A stretch of DNA of 64,000 bases from Pedobacter foliorum (GTDB lineage Bacteria; Bacteroidota; Bacteroidia; Sphingobacteriales; Sphingobacteriaceae), in NCBI RefSeq assembly GCF_013266735.1, contig NZ_JABSNU010000001.1, positions 248,001-312,000 on the forward strand. Direction: 5' to 3'. The notes beneath the pieces are model-generated. The model was not told the DNA's origin. It ran no database searches and worked only from the letters and a program-made list of their open reading frames with translations. How positions within the stretch are numbered: position 1 is the first letter of the stretch; each line of letters opens with the position of its first letter. Of the stretch, positions 44,161-52,596 are shown in pieces. The position numbers were made by a program, and so were the translations under genes.

Positions 44161-45390
44161 ATGAAATTGCTAAAGATTCCTTCACTAATAATGGCCGGCA
44201 TGATGATTATTTCTTGTCAATCCGCTACCAAAAAGCAAGATGCCACAAAGGCCTATGAAAAAGGCACATTTGGTTACGATTTAAACTTCTTGAATGAAAA
44301 CGACAGTATCGTTGTTTTAAAGAACCATGATGGAAGTGCCCAGCTTGCTTTATCGCCAAAATATCAGGCAAAGGTATTCACCTCAACTGCCGAAGGGCTT
44401 GATGGAAAAAGCTTCGGCTGGGTTAATTACAAGGCTTTTGGTAAGCCTTTAGACCCACATATGAATGCTTATGGCGGCGAAGACCGTTTATGGCTTGGGC
44501 CTGAGGGCGGCAAGTTTTCACTTTATTTTAAGCCTGGCGATTCGATGGTATTTAAAAACTGGAAAACTCCTGCCGGCATTGATAGTGAAAGCTGGACTTT
44601 AGTAAAATCTGACGGAAAGAGAGCTTCTTTAAATAAGGACATGGAGCTGCAAAACTATGCAGGTACTAACTTGAAAATAAAGCTGGAAAGGGATGTTGAG
44701 ATCCTTGAAAAAGACAGTATAGAGAAAGCTTTAAATATTACTCTGGACACTAAAGTTAATTCGGTTGCTTTTAAAACATTAAATACGATCATCAATACCG
44801 GAACTAATGAATGGACAGAAAAAACCGGTGCTCCTTGTATCTGGAGTCTGGATATGTTTAGTCCATCACCAAAAACGGTAATTGTTATTCCTTACATTGA
44901 AAATGCACCGGGTAAAGTAGCTACAACTGATTATTTTGGAGAGATCGCAAAAGATCGCATCACTTACAAAAACGGTATTCTATTGTTTAAAGCTGACGGT
45001 AAATCTCGCGGTAAGCTAGGCATTCCTCCGCTAAGAGTTAAAAACGTTGCCGGTAGTTATGCTGCAGATCAAAACCTGCTGACCATTACCATGTTTGATG
45101 TAAACAATAAAGCTAAATACCTGAACCAGGAGTGGACACCAGATAAAGATCCTTTCAGTGGGGATGGCATGAACGCTTACAATGACGGGCCATTGGCTGA
45201 TGGTTCTCAAATGGGGCCTTTTTATGAGTTGGAAAGTGTATCTCCACCTACATTCCTGAAACCGGGAGAGAAGCATACGCACATGCATAGCGTATTTCAT
45301 TTTACAGGAGATAAGACCGCATTAAATGAAATTGCTAAAAAAGTTCTGGGTATCTCATTAGATGAGATTGCCGACACATTTAAAGACTAA
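44161..45390 (+). CDS. DUF6786 lipoprotein
   Basis: 409 residues with a lipobox (MMIISC, lipidated Cys19). The DUF6786 pattern is clear: GTFGYDLNFL at the start, SFGWVNYKAF, PHMNAYGGEDRLWLGPEGG, and late MGPFYELESVSPP with HTHMHSVFHF. The fold is probably a beta-sandwich of the mutarotase type, and the histidines near the C-terminus could be active, but the family has no described activity. It lies 22 bases after the GH172 gene, so it probably helps process the same sugar on the cell surface or in the periplasm. Confidence 0.78.
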   Translation: MKLLKIPSLIMAGMMIISCQSATKKQDATKAYEKGTFGYDLNFLNENDSIVVLKNHDGSAQLALSPKYQAKVFTSTAEGLDGKSFGWVNYKAFGKPLDPHMNAYGGEDRLWLGPEGGKFSLYFKPGDSMVFKNWKTPAGIDSESWTLVKSDGKRASLNKDMELQNYAGTNLKIKLERDVEILEKDSIEKALNITLDTKVNSVAFKTLNTIINTGTNEWTEKTGAPCIWSLDMFSPSPKTVIVIPYIENAPGKVATTDYFGEIAKDRITYKNGILLFKADGKSRGKLGIPPLRVKNVAGSYAADQNLLTITMFDVNNKAKYLNQEWTPDKDPFSGDGMNAYNDGPLADGSQMGPFYELESVSPPTFLKPGEKHTHMHSVFHFTGDKTALNEIAKKVLGISLDEIADTFKD

Positions 45391-45402
45391 ATCGCATTGT
45401 TG

Positions 45403-45435
45403 GTATGGCTAACAAGCTAAGCCTGTTAGCCATAC
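45403..45435 (+). terminator. Hairpin inside the catabolic run
   Basis: GTATGGCTAACA (45403-45414) pairs perfectly with TGTTAGCCATAC (45424-45435) around a 9-base loop, between the DUF6786 and symporter genes. Only TTATATAAG follows, so it may be a leaky terminator or processing site that sets a different level for the genes behind it. Confidence 0.6.
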
Positions 45436-45470
45436 TTATATAAGTTGTAACCAAATATATACTGAATACT

Positions 45471-46781
45471 ATGTTTAGAACGGAAAACGGCAAGAGTTAT
45501 CTTATGCCCTTTATTTTCATATGCAGCTTATTCCTATTGTGGGGCTTTGCTCATGGTTTACTCGATGTGCTGGATAAGCATTTCCAAAATATCTTACATG
45601 TATCAAAAGCAGAATCAGGCTTTATACAGTTTTCTTTGTACATCGGTTATTTAGTAATGGCGGTACCGGCGGGGCTATTTATGAAACGCTTTGGTTATCA
45701 GAAGGGAATCATTTTAGGGCTAGTACTATTTGCCATAGGCGCTTTCCTTTTTTATCCTGCGGCTAAGTTTCAGACATTCATTCCTTTTCTACTGGCGCTG
45801 TTTGTACTGGCTTGTGGCTTAGCTTGTCTGGAAACAGCAGCCAATCCTTATTCTACTATCTTAGGACCTAAAGCGTATGCCGCCAGGCGGATTAACATAT
45901 CTCAGTCCTTTAATGGTTTAGGATGGATATTGGGACCGTTAATGGGTGGGTTATTCATATTTGGTACAGAACACACTCCGGGGGTAGATAAGTTCGATTC
46001 GATGGTTAAGCCTTATATGATGGTAGGTGGAATTGTTGTCGTAGTTGCCATTATTTTTATGCTGATTAAACTGCCTGAGGTTAAGGAAGCCAGCGATACT
46101 GAATTGGCTGAAGACCCACCAATGCGTAACTTATTGAAGCATCCGGCCTTTGTACTGGCAGTAATTGCCCAGTTTCTATATGTAGCAGCACAAACAGGGG
46201 TAAACTCTTTCTTTATTAACTATGTTACCGAAACCATCCCTAATGTAACGGGGCCAGTTCAAAATATCATGCAACACTTGGGTTGGTTTGGCGAGGTATT
46301 TACACCTAAAAATCCTGAACAGGCTGCATCTCTTATTCTTGCGATCGGTGGAATGGGACTTTTCTGGATAGGCCGTTTATCTGGATCATACATGATGAAA
46401 TATTTATCACCACAAAAGCTACTTGGCATATATGCTTTGGTTAATACCCTGCTTGTGTTTATTGTACTGCTGGAGGTTGGATGGTTCTCGGTGGTGGCTT
46501 TATTTCTTACTTACTTTTTTATGTCGATAATGTTTCCAACCATCTTTGCTTTAGGTGTATATGATTTGGGGCCCTTAACGAAAAAAGGGGCGTCATTTTT
46601 AGTAATGGCTGTAGCAGGAGGGGCGTTTTGTCCACCAATAATGGGACTTATCGGAGATAACTTCGGTATGTCTATAGCCTTTGTAATACCAATGCTATGT
46701 TTCGCATTTATTGCCTGGTATGCCATAAAAGGTATTGGCAAAAAGATCGAATCAAAAAATATTTCAATGCAACATCACTAG
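45471..46781 (+). CDS. FucP-type sugar:proton symporter (MFS)
   Basis: 436 residues, 12 helices. Fucose-permease family features are SLFLLWGFAHGLLDVLDKHF in helix 1, CLETAANPYSTILGP in the middle and a late TIFALGVYDLGPLTKKG. Known relatives carry L-fucose, D-arabinose, glucose/galactose or N-acetylglucosamine by proton symport. Its position between GH172 and GH116 genes and ahead of pentonate enzymes makes D-arabinose or a similar sugar a reasonable substrate. It follows the hairpin at 45403-45435. Confidence 0.88.
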   Translation: MFRTENGKSYLMPFIFICSLFLLWGFAHGLLDVLDKHFQNILHVSKAESGFIQFSLYIGYLVMAVPAGLFMKRFGYQKGIILGLVLFAIGAFLFYPAAKFQTFIPFLLALFVLACGLACLETAANPYSTILGPKAYAARRINISQSFNGLGWILGPLMGGLFIFGTEHTPGVDKFDSMVKPYMMVGGIVVVVAIIFMLIKLPEVKEASDTELAEDPPMRNLLKHPAFVLAVIAQFLYVAAQTGVNSFFINYVTETIPNVTGPVQNIMQHLGWFGEVFTPKNPEQAASLILAIGGMGLFWIGRLSGSYMMKYLSPQKLLGIYALVNTLLVFIVLLEVGWFSVVALFLTYFFMSIMFPTIFALGVYDLGPLTKKGASFLVMAVAGGAFCPPIMGLIGDNFGMSIAFVIPMLCFAFIAWYAIKGIGKKIESKNISMQHH

Positions 46782-46793
46782 AACAATATACTG

Positions 46794-49430
46794 ATGAAAA
46801 ACAACGATAACCGTCGCTCATTCATTAAAAAGGTAGCTATAGGAGGTTTTGGTCTTACTGCTATGCCTTCGGTGATGCTGGCAAATGAACCTAAAGAGGA
46901 AACGCTTACTACCGATACAGAAGTATCGCAGACCGCTTCATCAAAGGGTGATAGCAAAAGAGCTTACAACAGCAGCTATAAAGAAGAACACCTCAGAAGG
47001 GTAGCATTTCCAATTGGTGGTTTAGGTGCCGGAATGTTTTGTTTAGAGGGTAGTGGAGCAATATCTCATATGTCTATTCGCAACAGACCCGAAATATTTC
47101 ATGAACCTAATATGTTTGCAGCGATTGCTGTTAAAGGAGAAAAAGTTGTTGCCCGTGTACTCGAAGGTCCCGTTGAGGAATGGAAAATGTTTGGTCAGCG
47201 AGGTACCGGCAACGGAGCAAGCGGAGCCAATTATGGGCTTCCAAGATTTAACAGTGCGGTGTTTACCGATCGTTTCCCGTTTGCAACTATAGATCTTGAA
47301 GAAAAAGACATTCCTTTAAAAACCCAGATAGTAGGTTGGAGCCCTTTTATTCCTACTGACGAGGATAACTCCAGTTTACCTGGAGGCGCCTTGGAATATA
47401 AATTCACCAATAATAGTAAGGAAACAATTGAGGCTGTTTTTTCTTATAATTCAAGGAATTTTGTGTTGCAGGGCGGACAAAAAGGAGCTATAAAAAAGAT
47501 GCCTAATGGTTTCATTCTATCGCAAGATGGCACCAGCGAAAAACCACACCTAAGAACTGATTTCTCAATTTTCACCGATGAACCGGCTACCGTAGACTAC
47601 TGCTGGTTCAGAGGCGGTTGGTTTGACCCCTTAACTATGGTATGGAATACCATTAAAGAAGGTAAAGTTAAGGCACAGGAACCCGATTCTGATGCGCCGG
47701 GAGCTTCATTGTTTGTTCCCTTTACACTAAAACCCGGAGAACAAAAAACAGTGAGACTTATGATGGCCTGGTATGTTCCAGATTCGGACCTCCGTATAGG
47801 TGAAATGGTTATTGATCCAAAGAAAGCCGATTCGGCAGATTGCTGTGTTGTCCCATCAGCCAGTGGTCTCGAAAAGCAATCAACTTATAATTCACCAAAC
47901 TATAAGCCCTGGTATAGCAGTAAATTTAAAGATATTAATGAGGTAGCGGACTATTTGTTAAATAAGTACAATGAACTGCAAAAGAAATCAATCTTATTCC
48001 GCGATGCCTTTTATTCAAGCAGTTTACCTCCCGAGGTTACTGAAGCCGTTGCTGCAAATCTTACCATTCTTAAATCTCCTACTGTATTGAGACAATTTGA
48101 TGGACGGTTATGGAGCTGGGAGGGTTGTGGAGATGATGGAGGTTGTTGTCATGGCAGCTGCACACATGTATGGAACTACGCACAGGCAATCCCCCATCTT
48201 TTTCCTGTTTTAGAAAGGAGCCTGAGAACTACAGAGTTCTGTGAGAACCAGAATTTTGAAGGCCATCAGCAATTTAGAGCAAATATGCCAATAAGTTCCG
48301 CTAAGCATGATTTTCATGCTGCTGCCGACGGTCAGCTTGGGGGTATTATGAAAGTATACCGGGAATGGAGGATTAGTGGTGATGCTGTTTGGCTGAAAAA
48401 GATGTATCCGATGGTAAAGACGAGTATGGACTATGCCATCAAAACCTGGGATCCGAGAAGTAAAGGTATAATTGAAGAACCTCATCATAACACATACGAT
48501 ATTGAGTTCTGGGGGCCAGACGGAATGTGTACCAGTTTTTATCTGGGTGCTTTAAATGCCATGATAAAAATGGGACAGTTTCTTAAAAAGGATACCGCTA
48601 AATACAAAACGCTTTATACTGCCGGTAAAAAATTCATGGAAAGTGAATTGTATAATGGAGAGTACTTTAATCAGAAAATACAATGGACAGGTTTAAACGC
48701 TCCAAACCCCGTAAATCAACAATCGTTTGCTACCCAGTATACTTCAGAAGCATTGGAGATATTGAAAAATGAAGGCCCAAAATACCAGTATGGAACCGGT
48801 TGTTTATCTGATGGTATTCTTGGAGGATGGATTTCGAAAATGTGCGGGCTTGAAGAACCATTGGATATTGAAAAGACCAAAAGCCATTTACTGTCTGTTC
48901 ATAAATATAACCTGAAAGCTGATTTAAGTGATCACGTAAATCCTCAGCGTCCATCCTATGCTGCAGGACATGAAGGTGGATTGTTGTTGTGCTCCTGGCC
49001 AAAGGGAGGCATGCTTTCCTTGCCATTTGTTTACAGTAATGAAGTGTGGACTGGCATTGAATATCAGGTTGCATCGCATTTGATGCTCATGGGGCAAGTT
49101 AATGAAGGCTTAGCTATTGTAAAAGCTTGTCGTGACCGATATGATGGACGGGTTCGTAATCCTTTTAATGAATACGAATGTGGGCATTGGTATGCCAGAG
49201 CCATGTCTAGCTATGGACTGCTTCAAGGACTTACCGGTGTGCGGTATGATGCCGTGGACAAGGTCTTACATGTAGATTCCAAAGTCGGTGACTTTACAAG
49301 TTTTGTCTCTACAGCTACCGGATTTGGCACTGTACATTTTAAGGATAATAAAGTCTCACTAAATGTTGCTTACGGGAGTATACCGGTTAAAAAAACTATG
49401 ATAGCTGGTAAAGAATCAAAGTTCTCTTAG
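46794..49430 (+). CDS. TAT-exported GH116-family glycosidase
   Basis: 878 residues. The N-terminal NRRSFIKKVAIGGFG is a twin-arginine signal, so the enzyme probably folds in the cytoplasm before export. Residues about 65-330 form the GH116 N-terminal beta-domain (RVAFPIGGLGAGMFCLEGSG), and about 400-860 an (alpha/alpha)6 barrel (GDDGGCCHGSCTHVWNYAQA, AAADGQLGGIMKVYREW, ECGHWYARAMSSYGLLQG). Family activities are beta-glucosidase, beta-xylosidase and glucosylceramidase. The segment rich in cysteines near residue 445 may bind metal or form disulfides. It lies 12 bases after the symporter gene and 20 bases before the GTPase gene. Confidence 0.85.
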   Translation: MKNNDNRRSFIKKVAIGGFGLTAMPSVMLANEPKEETLTTDTEVSQTASSKGDSKRAYNSSYKEEHLRRVAFPIGGLGAGMFCLEGSGAISHMSIRNRPEIFHEPNMFAAIAVKGEKVVARVLEGPVEEWKMFGQRGTGNGASGANYGLPRFNSAVFTDRFPFATIDLEEKDIPLKTQIVGWSPFIPTDEDNSSLPGGALEYKFTNNSKETIEAVFSYNSRNFVLQGGQKGAIKKMPNGFILSQDGTSEKPHLRTDFSIFTDEPATVDYCWFRGGWFDPLTMVWNTIKEGKVKAQEPDSDAPGASLFVPFTLKPGEQKTVRLMMAWYVPDSDLRIGEMVIDPKKADSADCCVVPSASGLEKQSTYNSPNYKPWYSSKFKDINEVADYLLNKYNELQKKSILFRDAFYSSSLPPEVTEAVAANLTILKSPTVLRQFDGRLWSWEGCGDDGGCCHGSCTHVWNYAQAIPHLFPVLERSLRTTEFCENQNFEGHQQFRANMPISSAKHDFHAAADGQLGGIMKVYREWRISGDAVWLKKMYPMVKTSMDYAIKTWDPRSKGIIEEPHHNTYDIEFWGPDGMCTSFYLGALNAMIKMGQFLKKDTAKYKTLYTAGKKFMESELYNGEYFNQKIQWTGLNAPNPVNQQSFATQYTSEALEILKNEGPKYQYGTGCLSDGILGGWISKMCGLEEPLDIEKTKSHLLSVHKYNLKADLSDHVNPQRPSYAAGHEGGLLLCSWPKGGMLSLPFVYSNEVWTGIEYQVASHLMLMGQVNEGLAIVKACRDRYDGRVRNPFNEYECGHWYARAMSSYGLLQGLTGVRYDAVDKVLHVDSKVGDFTSFVSTATGFGTVHFKDNKVSLNVAYGSIPVKKTMIAGKESKFS

Positions 49431-49450
49431 TTTATATTAAAATCAGCGTT

Positions 49451-50521
49451 ATGAAATTATATCTCATTGGTGGTTTTCTGGGTAGCGGCAAAACAACAGC
49501 TATTCTAAATGCAGCTATTGAACTGATCGGGAAAGGAATACAGGTGGGCGTTATCACCAACGATCAGGGAGTAGAACTGGTTGACACCAGGTTTATTAAG
49601 CATGCCAATATTCCGGTTATGGAAGTAACAGATGGTTGCTTCTGTTGCAATTATGATAAGCTTGATGATCAGATAGCAGCCTTAAAAGAGAGCGATCATG
49701 TTGAAGTAATATTTGCTGAATCTGTTGGTTCATGTACAGATATGATTGCTACAGTGGTTAAACCTTTAGAAAAATTCAATAAAGACATAGAAACTGTAAT
49801 TACTGTTTTTGTTGATGCCAATGTGTTACCTACAATGCTTCAGGGAGCTCCTTTATTTACAGATAATGTGAGTTACATCTATAAAAAGCAAATTGAAGAA
49901 GCTGATTTATTAGTGGTAAATAAAATTGATTCATTAAGCGAAGTGGAATTTGAAAAAATGAAACTACTGGTGGGTAAAAAGTATCCTGATAAAACGACGC
50001 TGTTTCAAAATTCACTTGATGAATCGAGCATAAACGATTGGATGGCAGCATTGGTTGATTTTAAAACAAAGACCAGAGACTCCTTAGTAATAGATTATGA
50101 TGTTTATGCTGCCGGAGAGGCAGAGTTAGCTTGGCTTGACTTAGAGATCGAACTATTTACAGGCACTAATGATGCATTTGGAGAGGGAAAGGCATTGATT
50201 ACGGAGTTTCATGAAGCAATAGATAGGGAGAAATTAGCTATAGGTCATTTGAAATTCTTTATTGACGATGGAACACAACAGGAGAAAATCAGCTTCACTG
50301 CCGGAACTCAGTCTTCTTTAAGTGGAAATAGAAAAACATCTTCAGGTAAAGTAGACATCCTTATCAATGCAAGGGTACAATCAGACCCTAACCATCTTGA
50401 GTCACTCTTATTGAATCTGATTCAGGAAGCGGAGAAAAAAAATGGCTATAAAGTAGTTCAAAAAAAGCTGTCATCTTTTAAGCCTGGCTATCCCAGGCCA
50501 ATCCACAGAATACCTGACTAA
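49451..50521 (+). CDS. G3E-family (COG0523/CobW-like) metallochaperone GTPase
   Basis: 356 residues, cytoplasmic. Walker A is GGFLGSGKTT (7-16), the metal motif CxCC is Cys63-Phe-Cys65-Cys66, and the guanine-specificity motif is NKID (157-160). These are the hallmarks of COG0523 GTPases, which deliver zinc, cobalt, nickel or iron to target enzymes. The C-terminal half after about residue 215 does not look like a standard CobW_C domain and ends in PGYPRPIHRIPD. It lies in a catabolic run directly before a mini-SlyD gene (18-base gap) and a UxaA-type dehydratase gene, so metal delivery to that dehydratase is the natural hypothesis. No zinc-uptake genes are nearby. Confidence 0.85.
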   Translation: MKLYLIGGFLGSGKTTAILNAAIELIGKGIQVGVITNDQGVELVDTRFIKHANIPVMEVTDGCFCCNYDKLDDQIAALKESDHVEVIFAESVGSCTDMIATVVKPLEKFNKDIETVITVFVDANVLPTMLQGAPLFTDNVSYIYKKQIEEADLLVVNKIDSLSEVEFEKMKLLVGKKYPDKTTLFQNSLDESSINDWMAALVDFKTKTRDSLVIDYDVYAAGEAELAWLDLEIELFTGTNDAFGEGKALITEFHEAIDREKLAIGHLKFFIDDGTQQEKISFTAGTQSSLSGNRKTSSGKVDILINARVQSDPNHLESLLLNLIQEAEKKNGYKVVQKKLSSFKPGYPRPIHRIPD

Positions 50522-50539
50522 TTCAATAAGCCCAATAGT

Positions 50540-50875
50540 ATGAAAGTTGAGGATAAAACAGTGGTATCTATTAGATACAAAATGCAGAATAGCAAAGGAG
50601 AAATACTTGAGGATAATCTTAATGGTTTACCTGTTCACTATTTGCATGGTATTGGCTCGATATTACCCGCACTTGAAGCAGAATTAGAAGGATTAAAAGA
50701 AGGGGAAGAAAAACAGCTATTCCTTTCGAAAGAAAAGGGCTATATGGACTTAGATGATGAATTCTATATTGAAGTTGTAGTCGATAGTATTCGTTTTGCA
50801 ACAGATAAAGAAATAGAAGGAGGATTAAATCCTCAGGTAGCTGATAGTTATTGTGGTCCTGAAGGATGTTGTTAG
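50540..50875 (+). CDS. Mini-SlyD: FKBP-type protein lacking the IF domain, with Cys tail
   Basis: 111 residues. VVSIRYKMQNSKGEILEDN and VHYLHGIGSILPALEAELEG match the start of SlyD, and EFYIEVVVDSIRFATDKEIEGG matches SlyD after its insert-in-flap domain. The roughly 50-60 residue insert itself, which gives SlyD its chaperone activity, is missing (the gap falls near residues 69-73). The tail ends YCGPEGCC (Cys105, Cys110, Cys111), replacing the His/Cys-rich metal tail of SlyD. It could hold a metal ion and interact with the upstream GTPase. Prolyl isomerase activity is uncertain without the insert. It lies 30 bases before the dehydratase gene. Confidence 0.8.
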   Translation: MKVEDKTVVSIRYKMQNSKGEILEDNLNGLPVHYLHGIGSILPALEAELEGLKEGEEKQLFLSKEKGYMDLDDEFYIEVVVDSIRFATDKEIEGGLNPQVADSYCGPEGCC

Positions 50876-50905
50876 AAAAGATTTGAAAAAATAAACAGTT
50901 GGTTA

Positions 50906-52564
50906 ATGAAATCGAGGACATTAAAAATAAATAGTACAGACAATATAGAAGTAGCATTGTCGGATTTAAAAGTAGGGGAGTCTGTAAGTACTGATAGTGG
51001 AACATACAATTTGATTACTGATGTGCAGGCAAAGCATAAGTTTGCCACTGTAGACTTGCAAGAAGGAGATGATGTTATCATGTATGGCGTACTTGTAGGC
51101 AAAGCGACTAAAACCATTAAAAAAGGTGAAGTAATTGCTACAGGTAATGTTAGTCATGCCGCTAACAATTACAAACTTAAGGAAAGAAAAACCAGTTGGG
51201 AGGTGCCTGAAACATCATCATGGAACGATAAAACCTTTATGGGGTATCATAGAGAAAACGGAACTGTTGGTGTAGCCAATTACTGGCTCATCATCCCTTT
51301 GGTATTCTGTGAGAATAAGAATGTGCAGGTGATTCAGGACGCCTTTATGAAAGGATTGGGGTATCATGACAATGACTCTTCTTACTACAGTCAGGTGCAG
51401 CAATTGGTTAAGATGCATAGGGCAGGCATATCAAAAGAAGATATACTGAGTATAGATCTGGATATGACCAACGCCGATGCTGAGGCTGAAAACCGGGTGT
51501 TTCCAAACATTGACGGTGTTAAGTTTTTAACGCATTCATTAGGTTGTGGTGGCACAAAAGACGATGCCATTAACCTTTGTGGACTGCTCGCCGGATACAT
51601 TACCCATCCTAATGTAGCAGGGGCTACAGTATTAAGTCTGGGCTGTCAGAATGCGCAAATACCATTGCTTAAACAGCAGATTGCCAAGCGTGATCCTAAC
51701 TTTAGCAAACCCTTGTATTGTTTTGAACAGCAGGAAGTAGGTTCTGAATCTGAGTTAATGAAACGGGCCATTAAACAGACTTTTACAGGTTTAATAGAGG
51801 CCAATGCGTATAAACGTAAACCAGCGCCTTTAAGTAAACTTTGCATTGGATTAGAATGTGGAGGATCAGATGGCTTTTCCGGGATTTCAGCAAATCCTGC
51901 TTTAGGCTACACATCTGATCTTTTAGTTGCTTTAGGTTCATCAGTAATCCTTTCGGAGTTTCCGGAGCTTTGTGGCGTTGAACAAGAGTTGAGCGATCGA
52001 TGCATAGATGAGCACGTTGCGCAAAAGTTTATGACGCTAATGACCGCTTACCACGAAAGGGCAAAAGCAGTGGGATCAGGCTTTGATTCAAATCCTTCTG
52101 CAGGTAACATTCGCGATGGCTTGATTACAGATGCCATTAAATCTGCAGGTGCAGCAAAAAAGGCAGGTACATCTCCGGTTATAGACGTACTGGATTATCC
52201 TGAGCAAGTTTCTAAGCCAGGCCTCACCTTGTTATGTACTCCAGGTAGTGACATAGAATCAACAACTGCCGAAGTTGGGGCAGGGGCCACCCTTGTGTTT
52301 TTTACTACCGGGTTAGGCACGCCAACCGGTAATCCGATTGCTCCTGTGGTTAAAATCTCAACCAATACCACACTGTATAAAAAGATGAATGACATCATTG
52401 ATATCGATGCAGGAACTATAATAACAGGCGAAGAGACAATTAAACAAGTGGGAGAACGCATTCTGGACTACATCATTGAGATCGCCAGCGGACAGCTGAA
52501 AGCCAAGGCCGAAGTACTGGGACACAACGACTTTATCCCATGGAAAAGAGGGATATCATTATAA
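50906..52564 (+). CDS. uxaA: UxaA/GarD-family sugar-acid dehydratase (altronate dehydratase type)
   Basis: 552 residues. A SAF domain (about 1-95, EVALSDLKVGESV and VLVGKATKTIKKGEVI) precedes the dehydratase domain, with YHRENGTVGVANYWLIIPLV, LTHSLGCGGTKDD, LGCQNAQIP, LCIGLECGGSDGFSGISANPALG and TTGLGTPTGNPIAPVVK as family core. Cysteines and histidines there bind the catalytic iron or manganese in known members. Altronate is the usual substrate, but here the following genes handle 2-keto-3-deoxy-pentonate, so a pentonate such as D-arabinonate is possible. No uronate isomerase or UxaB gene is in the run, which speaks against a standard altronate pathway. Confidence 0.85.
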   Translation: MKSRTLKINSTDNIEVALSDLKVGESVSTDSGTYNLITDVQAKHKFATVDLQEGDDVIMYGVLVGKATKTIKKGEVIATGNVSHAANNYKLKERKTSWEVPETSSWNDKTFMGYHRENGTVGVANYWLIIPLVFCENKNVQVIQDAFMKGLGYHDNDSSYYSQVQQLVKMHRAGISKEDILSIDLDMTNADAEAENRVFPNIDGVKFLTHSLGCGGTKDDAINLCGLLAGYITHPNVAGATVLSLGCQNAQIPLLKQQIAKRDPNFSKPLYCFEQQEVGSESELMKRAIKQTFTGLIEANAYKRKPAPLSKLCIGLECGGSDGFSGISANPALGYTSDLLVALGSSVILSEFPELCGVEQELSDRCIDEHVAQKFMTLMTAYHERAKAVGSGFDSNPSAGNIRDGLITDAIKSAGAAKKAGTSPVIDVLDYPEQVSKPGLTLLCTPGSDIESTTAEVGAGATLVFFTTGLGTPTGNPIAPVVKISTNTTLYKKMNDIIDIDAGTIITGEETIKQVGERILDYIIEIASGQLKAKAEVLGHNDFIPWKRGISL

Positions 52565-52596
52565 AAAACAGACATTTTCATTATTAAAAGGAGAAT

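Noticed and set aside
50619..51005. Minus-strand open frame of 128 codons over the mini-SlyD gene and the start of the UxaA-type gene
   Set aside because: The leucine-rich, low-diversity protein is the reverse reading of two real genes; no start signal or family is visible.
50906..52564. Ordinary altronate branch of glucuronate/galacturonate breakdown
   Set aside because: UxaB, UxaC and KDG kinase or aldolase genes are absent from the run, which instead continues with pentonate-type FAH and semialdehyde dehydrogenase genes; kept only as an alternative.
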